Source: Gaeumannomyces sp. JS-464 (Eukaryota > Ascomycota > Sordariomycetes > Magnaporthales > Magnaporthaceae). Taken from it: a stretch of DNA of 64,000 nt. A program made the translations under genes and the position numbers. The stretch covers positions 4,526,001-4,590,000 of the forward strand of contig NGZR01000003.1 in the NCBI GenBank assembly GCA_002197995.1. Direction: 5' to 3'. The notes beneath the pieces were generated by a model, which saw nothing but the letters and a program-made list of their open reading frames with translations, did no database searches and was not told the origin of the DNA. Below, in pieces: positions 1 to 11,654 of the stretch (positions are counted from its first letter, which is position 1; every line of letters begins with the position of its first letter).

Positions 1-363
1 GCTCGCAACGAACGCATACTTGTTGCGGCGCTTCTCGGCCTCGTCGTCGCTGCCACCCTCGGTCGCGCGCGACGACGCCCTCGGGCGGGAGAAAGAAAAA
101 GTCAGGGCCTTGCCCTTTTCGCCATCTTCGTCCTGGTCTTTGTCGGGGACGGCGACCGGCTCGAGTTTGGGGGCGACGGCATAGTCGAGTAGCTTGTCCA
201 AGACCTCTCGGCGCCTCAGATGCTCGAGGAGCTTGGCGTTATGCTGCTTGAGCTCCTGGATCAAATCGCTCTCGTCAAGGAGCTCCTCGACGGTGAACTC
301 GGGCTTGTCCAGGATTGTGTCGATGGCGGACGCGCTGGCATAACTGCCAAACCTCCAAAACAT
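1..363 (-). CDS. SIT4 phosphatase-associated (SAPS) family protein, N-terminal part, cut by window edge
   Basis: The frame opens with ATG at 363-361 in a good fungal start context (gccaccATG) and stays open for 121 codons to base 1, so the gene continues past the left edge. The protein starts MFWRFG and contains TILDKPEFTVEELLDESDLI, then ELKQHNAKLLEHL and a KLLDYAVAPKLEP stretch, followed by an acidic/serine-rich linker with RPRASSRATEGGSDDEAEKR. This layout matches the N-terminus of the SAPS family (yeast SAP155/SAP185/SAP190), regulatory subunits that bind the PP2A-like phosphatase Sit4 (PP6) and act in the G1/S transition and nutrient signalling. No intron or break is visible in this part. 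Family assignment is from recognised sequence; the phosphatase role is known of the family, not shown here. Confidence 0.88.
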   Translation of the reverse strand, partial: MFWRFGSYASASAIDTILDKPEFTVEELLDESDLIQELKQHNAKLLEHLRRREVLDKLLDYAVAPKLEPVAVPDKDQDEDGEKGKALTFSFSRPRASSRATEGGSDDEAEKRRNKYAFVAS

Positions 364-2395
364 GGTGGCGCGCTTTCAGGTGCAGCCGTGGAGGGGTGGC
401 GGTATGGCAGAGGGGAGGGCGCAGTCACGGCGGTGGAGGTCGTGGTGCGTCGTCGTTGGTGCAGAGGGGAGGAGGGGGGCGCGAGTGCCCGTGACTGTGG
501 CATGCGGCGATCCGAGGGCTCGCGCGTGTCGGGCGGGTCGGACAAAACGCAATCCACGGGGGCTGTCGGATTGGGCAGCAAGTGTGCCGATTGACGGTAG
601 GGGTATATCCCGCCCAGGCTCCACAGACGATCTCCCCGGGGACGCCAGAACCAGATCTAATGCGATCGTGAATTCATGCAAATGCTCGTAGAAGTACTGG
701 TATAGCCGGAAAGGAGGGGTATCTCGATTGGTCTACTGTGAGAAGCGGCTCCGGAGAGGCGTCAGTTCAGTGGTGGCCAGGAGTCAGGCTGGCCGCCTCT
801 GGGCGCTGTGTCCTGGCTGGGGTGCTCGGTGGGAGGTGCCTGGTGGGAGGGAGTGGAGCGGGTGTTGAGGCTGCAAAAGATGATGATGTAAGAATGCGCC
901 ACGGGTTCGGCGCCTGTCAAAGCAGAGAGCAGACAGGCCACAGAGGCGGCAGAGGTGCAAAATCAGAGAGGCGGGGACAGCGTTCTAGCACATGATTGGA
1001 CGCAGAGCACCTGCCATCGAGAGCGAAGGATTCGACGATGGATCAATGCCGGACGTGGTCGCGATTCGGGAGCGTTAGGCTGGCTGCCAAACAAGGCAGA
1101 CCAGGGTGTTGGGCGGTGTTTTTGTCGGCTGCCGAGGGCTTTCAAATTTGGAGGGGAGGGGAAAAACCCGCCGCTGGGTGGTGAAATGACAACAAGCAAA
1201 AACGGCGGGCTGTGGCAGGCAAACAATGGATGGGGAAGCAAGCTCGCGCCAGGCAGCGGGTGAGGCGGGGGGCGGGACGGCGGCACCTACAGGAAAGAAA
1301 AGCCTTCCAAATTTCTGTCGATATAATTACAAGAGCTGCAGAAAAGAACGAAAGCTCGTCGAGGACGCGCGCGCGCGGGTGAAGAAGACAAAGCGATGCT
1401 CCTATTTCCGCGGGTTGACAATGAAGTGCGGGATGGAGATTGGATTTTGCGATGGGCGGCGCGGGCAGAGTCAGGTCTGGAGGGAGCCCGGGGCGCACAC
1501 ACCAAGCACATAGTTCAGGGCTCCAGGACGCGGCAGCTGGACTTGACAGACTCGAACAGGTGGGCGGGCGCTTGGGCGGGCTGGCCACTTGAGTCCCTCG
1601 CCCACCCTGTGCAACTGTGGCTCCCCCAGCTGGGCCGGGTCGGCCCCACCTTCCACGCAGATTGGCAGCACGAGCTCAACTTGCTAGGTTGGGGCTTAGG
1701 GGGCAAGAAGCACGCGCTCGCTGCTGCGGGTGGGGCCTCGACCTGGGTTGCGTGGCCGGGCTGGCAGCTGGTGCGGGCGGGTCCCGTCGGCGTGCCGCCC
1801 CAAGATTGCAGCCGGCGGCTTCCAGGCTTGGGTGGGAAGATCTTATTTCCATGCCGTTGCCGTGTGGCCGATTGGGGGTTCACGTCCGCTGCCCAGGCGA
1901 AGAAGGCCAGAGCCGTTGGACGCAGAACTGCGTTCCAGAGCATGGACAGATCACGCGATGGAGCCACAAGGCTGTATGCGAGTATGGATTCGTCGCCCCG
2001 TGACGAAAACCAGTATATTGAGCTCGCATTGAGGTGCTGCTGACAGCTTGCACCACCCATCAAGCCGACGGGAGACAGACGGTACGAGTCGCTTTGCCAT
2101 GAAACCGCTAAATCGCGCCTTATCAAGCTCCTCGCGTCGTGGTCTCTGATACCGTCTCCACCTTTCCAGCCACGCGGGTTCCTATGTTTGAGGGGTTTCG
2201 GCTGGTTGGTAGTGAAGGTGCAGAATCGGCTTTGCCCCTCATCACTGATCACCCACGTGGAAGGTGGGTTTCCGTTAGACATGCGTGCCACCGAGCCTCG
2301 AACAAGATCGACTGAATGTCATTGTCTTGTTTTACGGAAATTTTTGGCTTTCCGGCCCTACTTCCAACCCCCATTTCCATATCGCATTTTTGTAA
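364..2395. other. Intergenic, upstream flank of the SAPS gene
   Basis: This GC-rich stretch lies between the SAPS start and the 3' side of the aminopeptidase gene. Several long open frames overlap on both strands (for example about 1396-2043 plus and 1515-2291 minus), but they show no recognisable motif and no consistent splice signals. I read it as promoter and 5' UTR of the minus-strand SAPS gene. Confidence 0.5.
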
Positions 2396-2822
2396 TGCTG
2401 TCGATGAACATGTAAGATAGGATATCGGAAATTATTTTTATCAAGGTAAATTATCGCGAGATAGGATTATGGCCATTAAGGAGGAATATTAGAAGTGTAT
2501 CGAGAAGAGTATATTGTTCCTCGTAGAACTCCCAACGGGCCCAAACCCTTTCTTTCAAGCCCATCACCGGGGTGACATGCCCTTGCGGTAGCTGGGCCTA
2601 ACCTGTACGCCCAAACGCAGAGTGTTACGAACGAGAGAGAGTTAGAGCATATAACAGTCAGAGAACAATTACGCTATTGTAGTTGGTTATTATGTCATCG
2701 TTACTATTTTACGTGTAGCAGATACCTCGAGCGCACAATACAATACGCAACGGGCTTGCCTCATGTATCTACCTATCATCAACTGTCATCATGTATCCGC
2801 CCATAAGAGAAGCCACTGCCAC
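2396..2822. other. Intergenic AT-rich island downstream of the aminopeptidase gene
   Basis: Base composition drops to AT-rich from about 2396 to 2530 and again from 2640 to 2760, inside otherwise GC-rich DNA. It includes TGTTACGAACGAGAGAGAG, which resembles the start of a fungal LTR, but I find neither a partner end nor a duplicated target. It also includes the 3' flank of the aminopeptidase gene, whose stop codon is at 2823-2825. It may be an old solo LTR fragment; confidence in that is low. Confidence 0.3.
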
Positions 2823-4178
2823 CTAAGCAAAACGCCACCATGCCAGCTCGTACAGGTAGCCCGTGATCATCTTGGCGTGCTGGATCATGTGGTCGTAAGA
2901 AACGTGCTGGACCGTATCGTTGGGCGTGTGGATAAAGGGGTTGTGGTTTCCGAAGACCGTCTCGAAAACAAAAGCCGCCGGGTAGTTGTTGCGGAAGGCC
3001 GACCCGTGGTCCGAGCAGGCGTAGCCGCATCTGCCCTCCTCGTACGGGATGTCGGCGTAGGCGCCGATGACGAGCTTGAGGAAGGCGTTGAGGTCGGCGT
3101 CGACAAAGTCGGTGATGAGCCCGAACCGCTCCCTGCCGTCCCGGCCCACGTACCCCGTCATGTCCTGCTGCAGCATCGCCACCACCTGCCGCCGGGACGC
3201 GGCGTACTCGTTAAAGACCTGCTGACTGCCGAGCAGGCCGGCCTCCTCGGCCGCGTACCAGTGGAACTCGACCGTGTTGGTCAGCTCGCCGGCCCGGACC
3301 CGGGGTCCTGCAGGAAGACGCGCATGCTCTCCAGGATCGTCATGGTGCCGGAGCCGTTGTCGTCTGTACGAGCGCGGGCGGGTTAGCTGGACGGGGGCGG
3401 CAAAATTCATGGTTCGGAAACCGCGCTTATGTGCAAAGGGAAAACGTACCAGCTCCAGGGGCCCGGCCGTTGCCGCGGTCGCCCGAGACGATGGAGTCCA
3501 GGTGGCCGCCAACCACCACGGTGCGCGCCGTCTGGCCGGGCAGGGTGACGATGATGCTCGGCTGCGCCCAGGCGCTGTGCTTCACGTAACGGATGCCGGC
3601 CGACGAGTGGGCGTACTGATCTAGGACGGCCTTGATCTGGCCATGCAACCATTCGGCGCTTTGGACACCCCAAGTGCTCGTATAATAGCGGTTGTGGAAC
3701 GCTGAGAAGCGCTCCAGGTTGGTCTGCATGTTCTCCTTGCTGAGCTTGGCGGCGGCCTTGGTGGCGTTGACCTGCTCCGTCATCGATTTGGGGTAGGGGA
3801 GCGCTGCCCTCTTCTGGACGCTGTCAAGCATCGCGTTGGGCGCCTCGGGCCACTCGGTGATGTCGAAGAAGTGAACCCTCCGCTGCATGGGGCGCGTTCG
3901 TTAGCAGTGAATTAGGCGCTACTTTGGGTTACCCCTATGCGCGTAGCGCAAAAGGAAGAAATGGTGGATATATCTATACATACGTCCATGAGCGCGAGCT
4001 TCTCCTCCTCAGTCACCTGGATGGTCTCGCCGGGGGCAGTCTCCAGCGTGTACATCTTGGCGCCCGAGCCCCTTGCGAAGATGGACTTGGCCGAGCGCGG
4101 GAGAGAGACGGGGGCGACGCCGCAGGCGCTCACCGAGGTGGCGGCCAGGGCCATGAGCAGGGCGTTAGTGAGCTGCAT
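2823..4178 (-). CDS. LAP1: Secreted leucine aminopeptidase, peptidase family M28, three exons with one frameshift
   Basis: A zinc aminopeptidase that removes N-terminal residues outside the cell. Exons are 4178-3984, 3882-3450 and 3363-2823; both introns (3883-3983 and 3364-3449) are GT-AG. The chosen ATG at 4178 gives a signal peptide (MQLTNALLMALAATSVSA); an in-frame ATG at 4196 would only prefix six residues. The co-catalytic zinc ligands of M28 are all visible: GGHLDS, DDNGSG (assembled across intron 2), AEEAGLLGS, LITDFVD and FIHTPNDT. The CGYAC pair matches the conserved disulfide of the Aeromonas-type enzymes. With one base restored the length is 389 residues, the usual fungal LAP1 size. 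The frame breaks at the CCCC run (minus strand) at 3305-3302, between LQDP and RVRAGELTN, where one base is missing. As given, the reading ends shortly after, so this is either a pseudogene or an assembly indel. Confidence 0.88.
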
Positions 4179-7100
4179 GGTGACAGTTGTTCGCACGCGT
4201 CTCTTTTGGGAAGTGGGTGTTGCGAGCCAAGAGAGGAGCAGGGAAGCCGTGATCTCTTGCTTGCTGGCGAGGCGCGGTCTGGATGTCGCGAGGCACTTGT
4301 CAACCTGAGAGACACAGGGCGTAGAAGGCTGGGGCCGAGGGAGGCCGCCGGATCGGAGTGGAGCGGCACATAAGCTTTCTATTTATTGTCGAGCGGCCAA
4401 GGCTATCCCACAGTTCCCGGTATGGACCCCTGGCGGTATAATTTTTTTTTCGCAGGGCCTTTCTTCCTATGCCCAGAACCCCTCAACCATCGCCTTGGTA
4501 GGTCAGGGTGCAGCCTGTCGTGGGCCGCGGTGATACGACCGTTGCGCCCGGGTGGGGGCCTGGCCGTGATACCGACACGCTTATTGATTAGGTAGGTACC
4601 TACATAGGTACACGACAAACCGACCATGCATGTATCATTCCTTGGGCCTGGCACCCAGAAACCAAGAGCTGTTTGTCTGCCTGGCCGCTCTCGTTGGGGA
4701 AGGTACCTGGAAGCGGAAGCTCGCATCAGCTCTCGCGCTTGTGGGGCCACCAACTGCTTGGCACATCAGCACAGGGAGGGAATGCCGCGCGTTTGGTTCC
4801 CAGCCCAAGGAAATGCCCAAATAGCAGCCCGCAGGGACTGGGAAAGCAAGCAGGAATGTTCCCAAGGGCGGATGGGTAGCATGGGCAACCTCTGCAAGGG
4901 GCGCCGAGGCACCAATCAACCCCCCCGCACGCGAGGCCCTAGACTGCCGGTGGTGTGTGGCTCGTCGATCTAGTTCGCTTGTTCATCGCAGCTTCGCGAA
5001 GCCGGGCAGCCATCGAAAGCCATATGTCAAAAGGACAAATGCAATTGGCTTGGGCTCAGCCTCACATCGAGGCGCGGCCCCAAAGGAGTCGACGAAGGAA
5101 GCAAGCTGGCGTGGCAGGCCGGGCTGGCATTCACCATCCACCGCCGCCCGAGGAAGGGAATCCGACCGTATAGGGCAGGAGGAACAAGGCCGGCCTGGGT
5201 CGTCTCTACCTTGAACTTGGTGGGGCTGGAGCTGGCGCGTTCGCAGATGTCAACAATCCGTTTACCCTCCCCCCCTTCCACCCGGATCTGGAAGGTGACC
5301 CGCCAAAGCTGCCAAGAGGCCAAATACCCCATCAACTTGCGTGCGGGAAATAAGACGCTTGGAGACTGAAGGTCGGAGCACGGCTTTCCTTGCAACGACC
5401 TGCTTGTCTGGGGAGGACGCTCTCGACGGGAAGCCATGTCGGTTGTAGGTGTGCAGTCGTGGTCGATAGAGGAAGGAAGGACGAGAGGATAGTAACCCCG
5501 GTATTGGAAAATCGACGGGTGTGGGGGCACCCCTGATTTCCAACCACTCGACTGACTTGGGGCGATGTGAAGTCACACACGACTACCACGTGACTGCCGA
5601 GTACGTCCCGCATCCTCATTCCTTCTTGTGGGTTTTTGTTAGCAGCTCGGCTGTCGAGACACTGAGACTGTCTCGGATCATCACCGCCAATAACTTTATG
5701 TTTGGTGCATCGTCGGACGGCGTGTACTTGGATTAGACAGGGTTGAGACAAGGCTAATATACAAGAAGGACGAGGGCTGCGGTTGACGGAGATGAGAATG
5801 AGACCGTGGTGGCGACGTGACTCTCTGCTCACGGAGGCGGGAGCCTTTTTTGTTTTTTTTCTCGTTCTGCCCTCTATTCTCGTGTCTTGTCAATCATTCA
5901 AACGGGGTGGGGTGGTTACTACTGAAATAGCACGTGCAAAAGATCGTCGCAATGGTAGCTTGGCCGGCACTCCCGCCTTCTGGTCCCGCACATGGCGCTC
6001 CGCAAGGGTCATGGGGTCTGGGACGGTGCCATCCGCCGGGGGAATTTGGAACCCAAGGTGGATGTATCGGAGCGCCCTGGCTGTAGGTGTAATGTGCACC
6101 AGACCAGCACCAGAGGCCGATGGCGCCGTCGCGAGGTCACGGCGCCCACGATGGCGCACGGCCTTGTTTTGTAGATCGAACTAGGCGTGCTAGGTTTTCT
6201 AGCTGCCTACCTAGGTAGCTAACAGTTTGGTTTTAGGTAGGACCGTCGCAGACCCTGTGATCCAACGGTCCGGGCACTAGGAGGCTGCTGGCCCGGGCTC
6301 GATAGCTCAGGAGATACTATACCTCTCACGCATACAAAGTGTGCGATACGAACTGGCGCGGAGGGAAATATGATTGGTAGGCAATGTGTGACATTATCCA
6401 TCCTCATCTGAGGCGTTTATGCAATTCTATAGTGCTAGAGAGCAAATCCCATCAAGGGTGGCCGACCCGCTAACCGTGGAAGCGAAGGACTTCAGTCCGA
6501 TGCCTCGTGGAAAAGAAATGGCAACATGGAATGAGAGAAAGGAGACCCAGCCAAGAACAAGCATTATTCCCACTTGATCCAGAAGATGCAGATGCGTGTG
6601 TACAACGCCCCAAACATGCAAAAAGGCAGAAATAACCAGGTATGCACCAGACCCAAGTTCAAAAGACGAGAGGCCAAAGTGAGAGACGCCGTCTTCCAAG
6701 CCCACAATATTGATAACAAGAACGCCAAGGAAAGATGGGAATATGCAAGCAAGGTATCATGCAGATGAATCAGAAAACAGGAACCCCCCGCCTGACAGAA
6801 TGGGAAGACGGTGGGGCATCTAGAACGCCGGTCCATGATACACCATATGATAGGAAACCCGCACGGGCGTCATAACATGGGGAAACAGAGCGAAGGAAAT
6901 ATGTCATGCGTCGTCGCTGATGAATCTTTGCTGATATAAAGGGCACAAGGATAGGTAGTTCGGGTATCGGGGTATCTTGGCGTATGATAGCTATTGCTCC
7001 GCTCAGACAGAAGGAAATATCAAAAGGGAAGCGCGGCAATAGGGGTGTTGAACGAAGCAGGCTTCGAAGCCATGGCGTGCCGGGCTTCTCCAACTCTGAA

Positions 7101-7324
7101 GCCGCGTTGCTAGTCTTGCCGCCAGTTCATGCCACTGGCCGTGCGTTCGCATGATTCCGCACGGCCAGCCCAGCGCCATGACGTGTTGGCGCCCGTGGCC
7201 TCGGCGCCCAGACCGCGCGCTGTCAGCGCTGCAGCCTTGCTGTTCTTGTCGGCGCGAAGGAGCCGTCCGTGGGGCGGGGCTTGCATGCAGTCTGGGGAAA
7301 GGGTGCGCTGCCCCTCCCCACGTC
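4179..7324. other. Intergenic, no supported gene
   Basis: This covers the aminopeptidase promoter (upstream of 4178 on the minus strand) and about 2.5 kb more. Short tracts of the TAGGTACCTA type occur near 4588-4612 and 6207-6238, a pattern common in fungal intergenic DNA. Open frames here are short, overlap each other and show no domain. Nothing else was recognised. Confidence 0.45.
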
Positions 7325-7573
7325 TCACTGCAGTGCCGCCAACAGCTCTGAGAGCCGCGTCGCGAAGCGCGCGTCGTCATGGACGCCGGGGTCACTGCCT
7401 CGAGGCAGCCTGCTGACAGCCAGCGACGCGGGTCTCCGTTCGACTCGAGGTGTTGTCCTCCAGTCGGGTTGGAATCGCGCGGTGGCGATGGCTTCGCTGG
7501 TCGAGGCGGGACGGCGGCGGTGGTGACATCGGGGACGTCGCGCAGGTGTGTAGCGAGAGATGGGCGAAGACTC

Positions 7574-8035
7574 CTAGTGCTTCACCGCATCGCTCTTGCT
7601 GCCATGCGCTTTGTGGTGTCGGTGAGAGGTAGCCGGGGCGTCGTAGTGGGCACGGACCTGTCGGGCAGAAGAGGCGGTGTTAGCTGGCTGCGTGCGTCAT
7701 ACATGACTTTTGTGATGCTGGACAAGAATAACATACCCTCTGGCGACCCCTGGACTCTTCCTCCTCGTCGCTCTCGATCGTCCTGGAGCTCTCGTCGCCG
7801 AGGCTGAACCGCCGGCGGTCCTCTTCGTACCAGGTGCTAAGCGACTTGCCGCCGAAAGTGAGGTCGTCGTCGTCGATGGGTGTGGCCATAAGCCATGCAG
7901 GCTCCTGCTGCATAAAGCCGTAGCTGGCGTCGGTGTCGTAGTAGTATTGCATCATGCCCGAGGCGCTCGTGGCGGCGGAGCTGCTAGACGACGAGGCGGC
8001 CGAGGCGGTTGATTGCTCGACGGGCTGCTAGCCAT
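7574..8035 (-). CDS. Small acidic protein of unknown function, two exons, probable one-base frameshift near the N-terminus
   Basis: I do not recognise the family. Exon 2 (7657-7574) ends in a histidine/lysine-rich tail and TAG; intron 7658-7736 is GT-AG with a CTAAC branch site. Exon 1 carries MMQYYYDTDASYGFMQQEP, then WLMATPIDDDDLTFGGKSLS, TWYEEDRRRFS and an acidic DEEEESRG segment: a composition and codon pattern typical of a real conserved gene. The first candidate ATG is at 8035 (MASS...), but reaching the main frame needs one extra base in the C run at 8024-8022. Without that, translation could begin at the MMQYYY methionines at 7955. With the base restored the product is about 127 residues, with a low-complexity Ser/Ala segment after the start. 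The frame stays open for about 82 codons beyond the TAG, so the true C-terminus is uncertain. No domain or localisation signal is seen. Confidence 0.55.
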
Positions 8036-8445
8036 TTTGGTGCGTGTTGAATAGTGCCAATAACGATGCTGTTGCGGGTGTTGTTGTGGGAGTTGGTGGC
8101 GGTAAGGGCTTTGGGTCTTGCACGAATCCCTGTGGCTGTGGGCGGTGTGGTGGGAGTGGTGGTGGTGGACGAAGTAGGAAGGCTGGTAAGACTGGGTGGG
8201 CGTTCGGACGCGTCTATCAGAGCCGTCTCGTGTGAGGTGGTGATGGTGGTGATGATGAGTGCCGGAAGTTGAGCAGGAGAATTGGGGCCTCGGGCTGGGG
8301 GCGCTCATGACCTGGCCTTATAGATCTGGAGCCGGGAAGGGAGCGTCGTGGGAGGCGTGTGCTAGGAAGCCGGCTGGCGTGCAAATAGGAGGGTACACCA
8401 GACCAGTTTAGGGCCGGCGGAATGTTGAATCGTTGACGAGAGGGC

Positions 8446-8479
8446 GAAAAAGAAAAAAAGAAAAAAGAAAAAAGAGAAA
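8446..8479. repeat. Purine-only A-rich tract
   Basis: A tract of A runs interrupted by single G bases, about 34 nt, upstream of the small minus-strand gene. On the minus strand it is a pyrimidine tract of the kind common in fungal promoters. Confidence 0.6.
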
Positions 8480-8588
8480 CAGAGGGTGTGTGATGCCGGG
8501 CGGACGGGAGGGGTGTGTTTGATGTAAGATCGGAACCGATCGGGCCTGCTGCAAGGTTGGGTGGCTGGTAGCTGCTGAATGGACCTTG

Positions 8589-8616
8589 TTTTTTTTTTTT
8601 TTTTTTTTTTTTTTTT
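8589..8616. repeat. Poly(T) run of 28
   Basis: Twenty-eight consecutive T bases on the plus strand (poly(A) on the minus strand). It may mark the tail of an old retroposed copy or simply be a promoter homopolymer; no target duplication is evident. Confidence 0.85.
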
Positions 8617-9406
8617 GTTCTCCTTTGGTACTGAGGTGTGTGTATAGGTGGTGTCGGTCGGGCCTGCGGCCCGCAGCGGAAGGTACGTGTCAGACAGGGG
8701 TGTGCACGTCCTGTTTTTTTGCCTTCCCGCTCGCTCCACGCTTCTTTTCCACGTTGGGTGCGGGGTTGTGCAGCTTAGGTTGCTCCTGGGCCTTTGTTTT
8801 TGATAAACTGACCCCCTCTGCGGTCTCGGCCCAGTCGGGTGGTAAGATTTTTAACGTGCCGTCTGGTGGATGGAGGGATGGGCTGGGTGCAAGCCCGCGG
8901 ATGGACGGAACAGGAAGCTCGGGGCCAGGGCGTGCCAAACAAATAATCCCAAACAGAGAGGCCCGGCGTCCGCCGTCTTGCAATGGCTGGATGAATGGAG
9001 AGGGCGGAGGGAGAGGCAGTCTAAGTGCCGGATCCGACAATCGACGATGGTCCGGCCTGGAATGACAAAAAGAATTGATGTTTTGCCTCGATTCGTGCGG
9101 CGGCGGCGAGGCAGAGGGTTCCCTGATTTTATTCTCCTTGTTCTTGGCGTGTCCGTCGAGGAGGTCTTTTTTATCCTTGATATTCGTATTGGTCTCGGCC
9201 TGCAGAGAGCGGCTGACTGACTATTGCTCACAGCACGTCAGCTTCGCAAAGCATACAAAACGAAAATGGAGGGTGGACGAGGAACAGGGCCGACGAATTA
9301 TCTTGTCTTCTGGGCCCATGGAGACACCTGGGACAGAGAGAAAATGACACGAGGCCGGACCTCAAGGCCAGCGCGTCCACAGAGGTCGGAACTGGCACAC
9401 ACATGC

Positions 9407-9426
9407 GCACGCACGCACGCACGCAC
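9407..9426. repeat. (GCAC)5 microsatellite
   Basis: Five tandem GCAC units followed by ACAC. A simple tetranucleotide repeat in non-coding DNA. Confidence 0.85.
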
Positions 9427-11546
9427 ACGACCAGACACAGTCCCACACCACCGTGTGCGTTTCGCAGGTGAAACACGGGCGCACGAGTCGCAAACAACAG
9501 CGCTCTCAGATAACGACAAACGACGCGACGAGATTTGATGGGCGTGAAGGGAAATGGAAATCCAATCCGGAGCTGACGGCGCACACGCGCGCACGCTGGC
9601 TGCAGACGGAGCACGTACCTGGATCTGGGGTTGGAGGCGCGATCGGTGGGTGTCAAAATAGTTCACGATTCGTCCGGATGGCTCCTTTATTATACACAAC
9701 TTGGACACGCACGCCTTTCGAAGCTAAGACGACTACAGCGATCAGAAGCGTGGCGGAGGGGCGCCTGTGTACTTTATTATATCACATCAGCAGCGCGCAG
9801 GCAGGCAACATGGAACCTATCAGCGGCCGCGAGGGCACCAGCTGCGGCGGCGAACAAGAAGGCGGCCTCACCTCGGGCCGCCCAGCAGTGATCCCCTCTT
9901 GCGCGAGATGTAGGGTCAGCGGCCGTCGCGTGGTGGGACCCGAGACCCGCCAGTCCCCGCCCCGACAACTCGGAGTAAATAGCAAATGCGGTACGGTGCA
10001 GGGTATTCTGTGCGAGAGTTGGTGCTACCTGACGTATGTACCACGACCAGCCCTGTCTTGCCCGTGCGGCCGGCTGGCAGTCTGTCGCGGAGACCTAAGC
10101 AGTCGCGGAACGATAATACAATCATGGCGACAAACTGACGCCTTGGGCGGCAAGGTTCACATTTCCGCTACTTTGGGTGTTCCCCCTTGCCTCCCTGTGC
10201 GCCCCGAGGCCAAGCAGCAGCAGGTTTTTTCTACGCAGGCAAAAAAAAAAACAACAACGAAAAGGTGCGGTGTGAAAAAAGCGCAAAAACGTCAACGAAT
10301 ACGTGTACAGTGTCAACGATGACGATGTCTGACGGGGCTGGCGGGGCTTGGCGCAACCCAGCTGTGGCTCCTCGCTGGGCGCTGGGGAGGCGTTCAATCT
10401 GTTTGCTACGGCCCAGGTCCCAGAAGACAAAGGTTGTGATTGATCTGCGCGGATGCTGCCACTCCCCTGACGTGTGATGTCGTGCTCTTTTGCAAGGCCT
10501 TTTTCAGCACCCCGACCCGGCCAGGCACCAGCGATGGGCCCTTCTCCTTTGATTGGCATGCTGGTGAGGGGGAAGCGGACAACGTGGCATGCTCACCTTG
10601 TTGGGATCTCTTCTTTTGCTTTTCTTTCTGGCGAGCTAGCTTACTCATTTCGCCTCTGATTGCTCGGCTGTCCGACGTCCCCCGGATGCTCCACAATCAG
10701 CTGGGTCGTTCGTGGGGGAGCACCGCCGAGGCAAAAGGCGGGAGAGGTGCAGACGCAGACGGTCCTGCAGCCCTTTTGCCCTTTGGCCCTTTTGACCTCT
10801 CTGGAGGGGCTAAAATCGGGGGTTCGCTGCGGCGGATCTGCAGGCCAAGTTCCCTCAGCCCGAGGTGGCGGCGGGATTGTCACGGTGGGATGTCTGTCAA
10901 TGATGATGACAAGTTCCTTGGAGTAGTAGCAAAAAGGCGAGTCCCATGCCTGTTGACGCCGAAATCGTATCATGAGGCTCAATGGAGCAGTTGAGCACCA
11001 TGGGAGCGCCGGCGGAGTTGCCGGGGCTGACCTACTGCATCCAGTAGTCGTATTATTGGAGTAGGACGGCAGAGCGCTCATGAGTGAGAGGGCGGTCCGG
11101 GGTTAGCGCCCATCAATCCCGCTGTGGCTGAAAATGCAAGCGGGGTCGAGTGTTGGACAAAGAAACCAAAGCTAAGAAAAGAATGAAGAAAAACAGAAGA
11201 ATTATGCACAATGAAAACATTCCCAGATGTACCTGCACTGTAAATCGACCCCTCCCTCCCCCGCCTCGCTCACCCCACAGCTGGGCGCGGGCTGTCGTGG
11301 CCATCCAGGAATGCTTCCGCCACGGGGCAAGGTAGAAAAATATCACCTGCCTAGACCTTCTCTGAGCTATCGGATGCATGCCGCCCCAACTGGGAAACAG
11401 AATTGCGCGCGTTGGGCGCATGCTCAGCTGCGTCGGCGCAAAAGAGCTGCACACGAAGCACGACAAAGATGGGAAGGCCCGCGGAAGGGTGAGGGGGAGT
11501 GACTGGCGCAGTGCGGGTTGACGTGGTGTGGTGGTGGAGGGAGGGA

Positions 11547-11654
11547 GGCTCAAGCATCCATGTTTGTTGGGCCGCTCAGCTTGTGGGATGCTTCCCCGGG
11601 CGGCTCAAGCATCCATGTTTGTTGGGCCGCTCGGCTTGTGGGATGCTTCCCGGG
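11547..11654. repeat. 55-bp tandem duplication, two copies
   Basis: Copy 1 is 11547-11601 and copy 2 is 11602-11654, starting GGCTCAAGCATCCATG in both. They differ at only a few bases (CTCAGC/CTCGGC and one C in the CCCCGGG run). It is too short to trigger RIP, which fits the absence of transition damage. No coding role is seen. Confidence 0.85.

Noticed and set aside
1515..2291. A 258-codon open frame on the minus strand
   Set aside because: It overlaps an equally long frame on the other strand, no domain is visible, and it lies in the upstream region of the SAPS gene.
7952..8308. Histidine-rich frame upstream of the small gene (minus strand)
   Set aside because: Its His runs come from CAC/CAT repeats in a probable 5' UTR; only the region from 8035 downward joins a credible gene.
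8589..8616. Poly(T) as a sign of a retroposed gene
   Set aside because: No coding sequence or target duplication adjoins it.
9453..10322. A 289-codon open frame on the plus strand
   Set aside because: It has no motif, overlaps a microsatellite and other frames, and its composition looks like translated non-coding GC-rich DNA.
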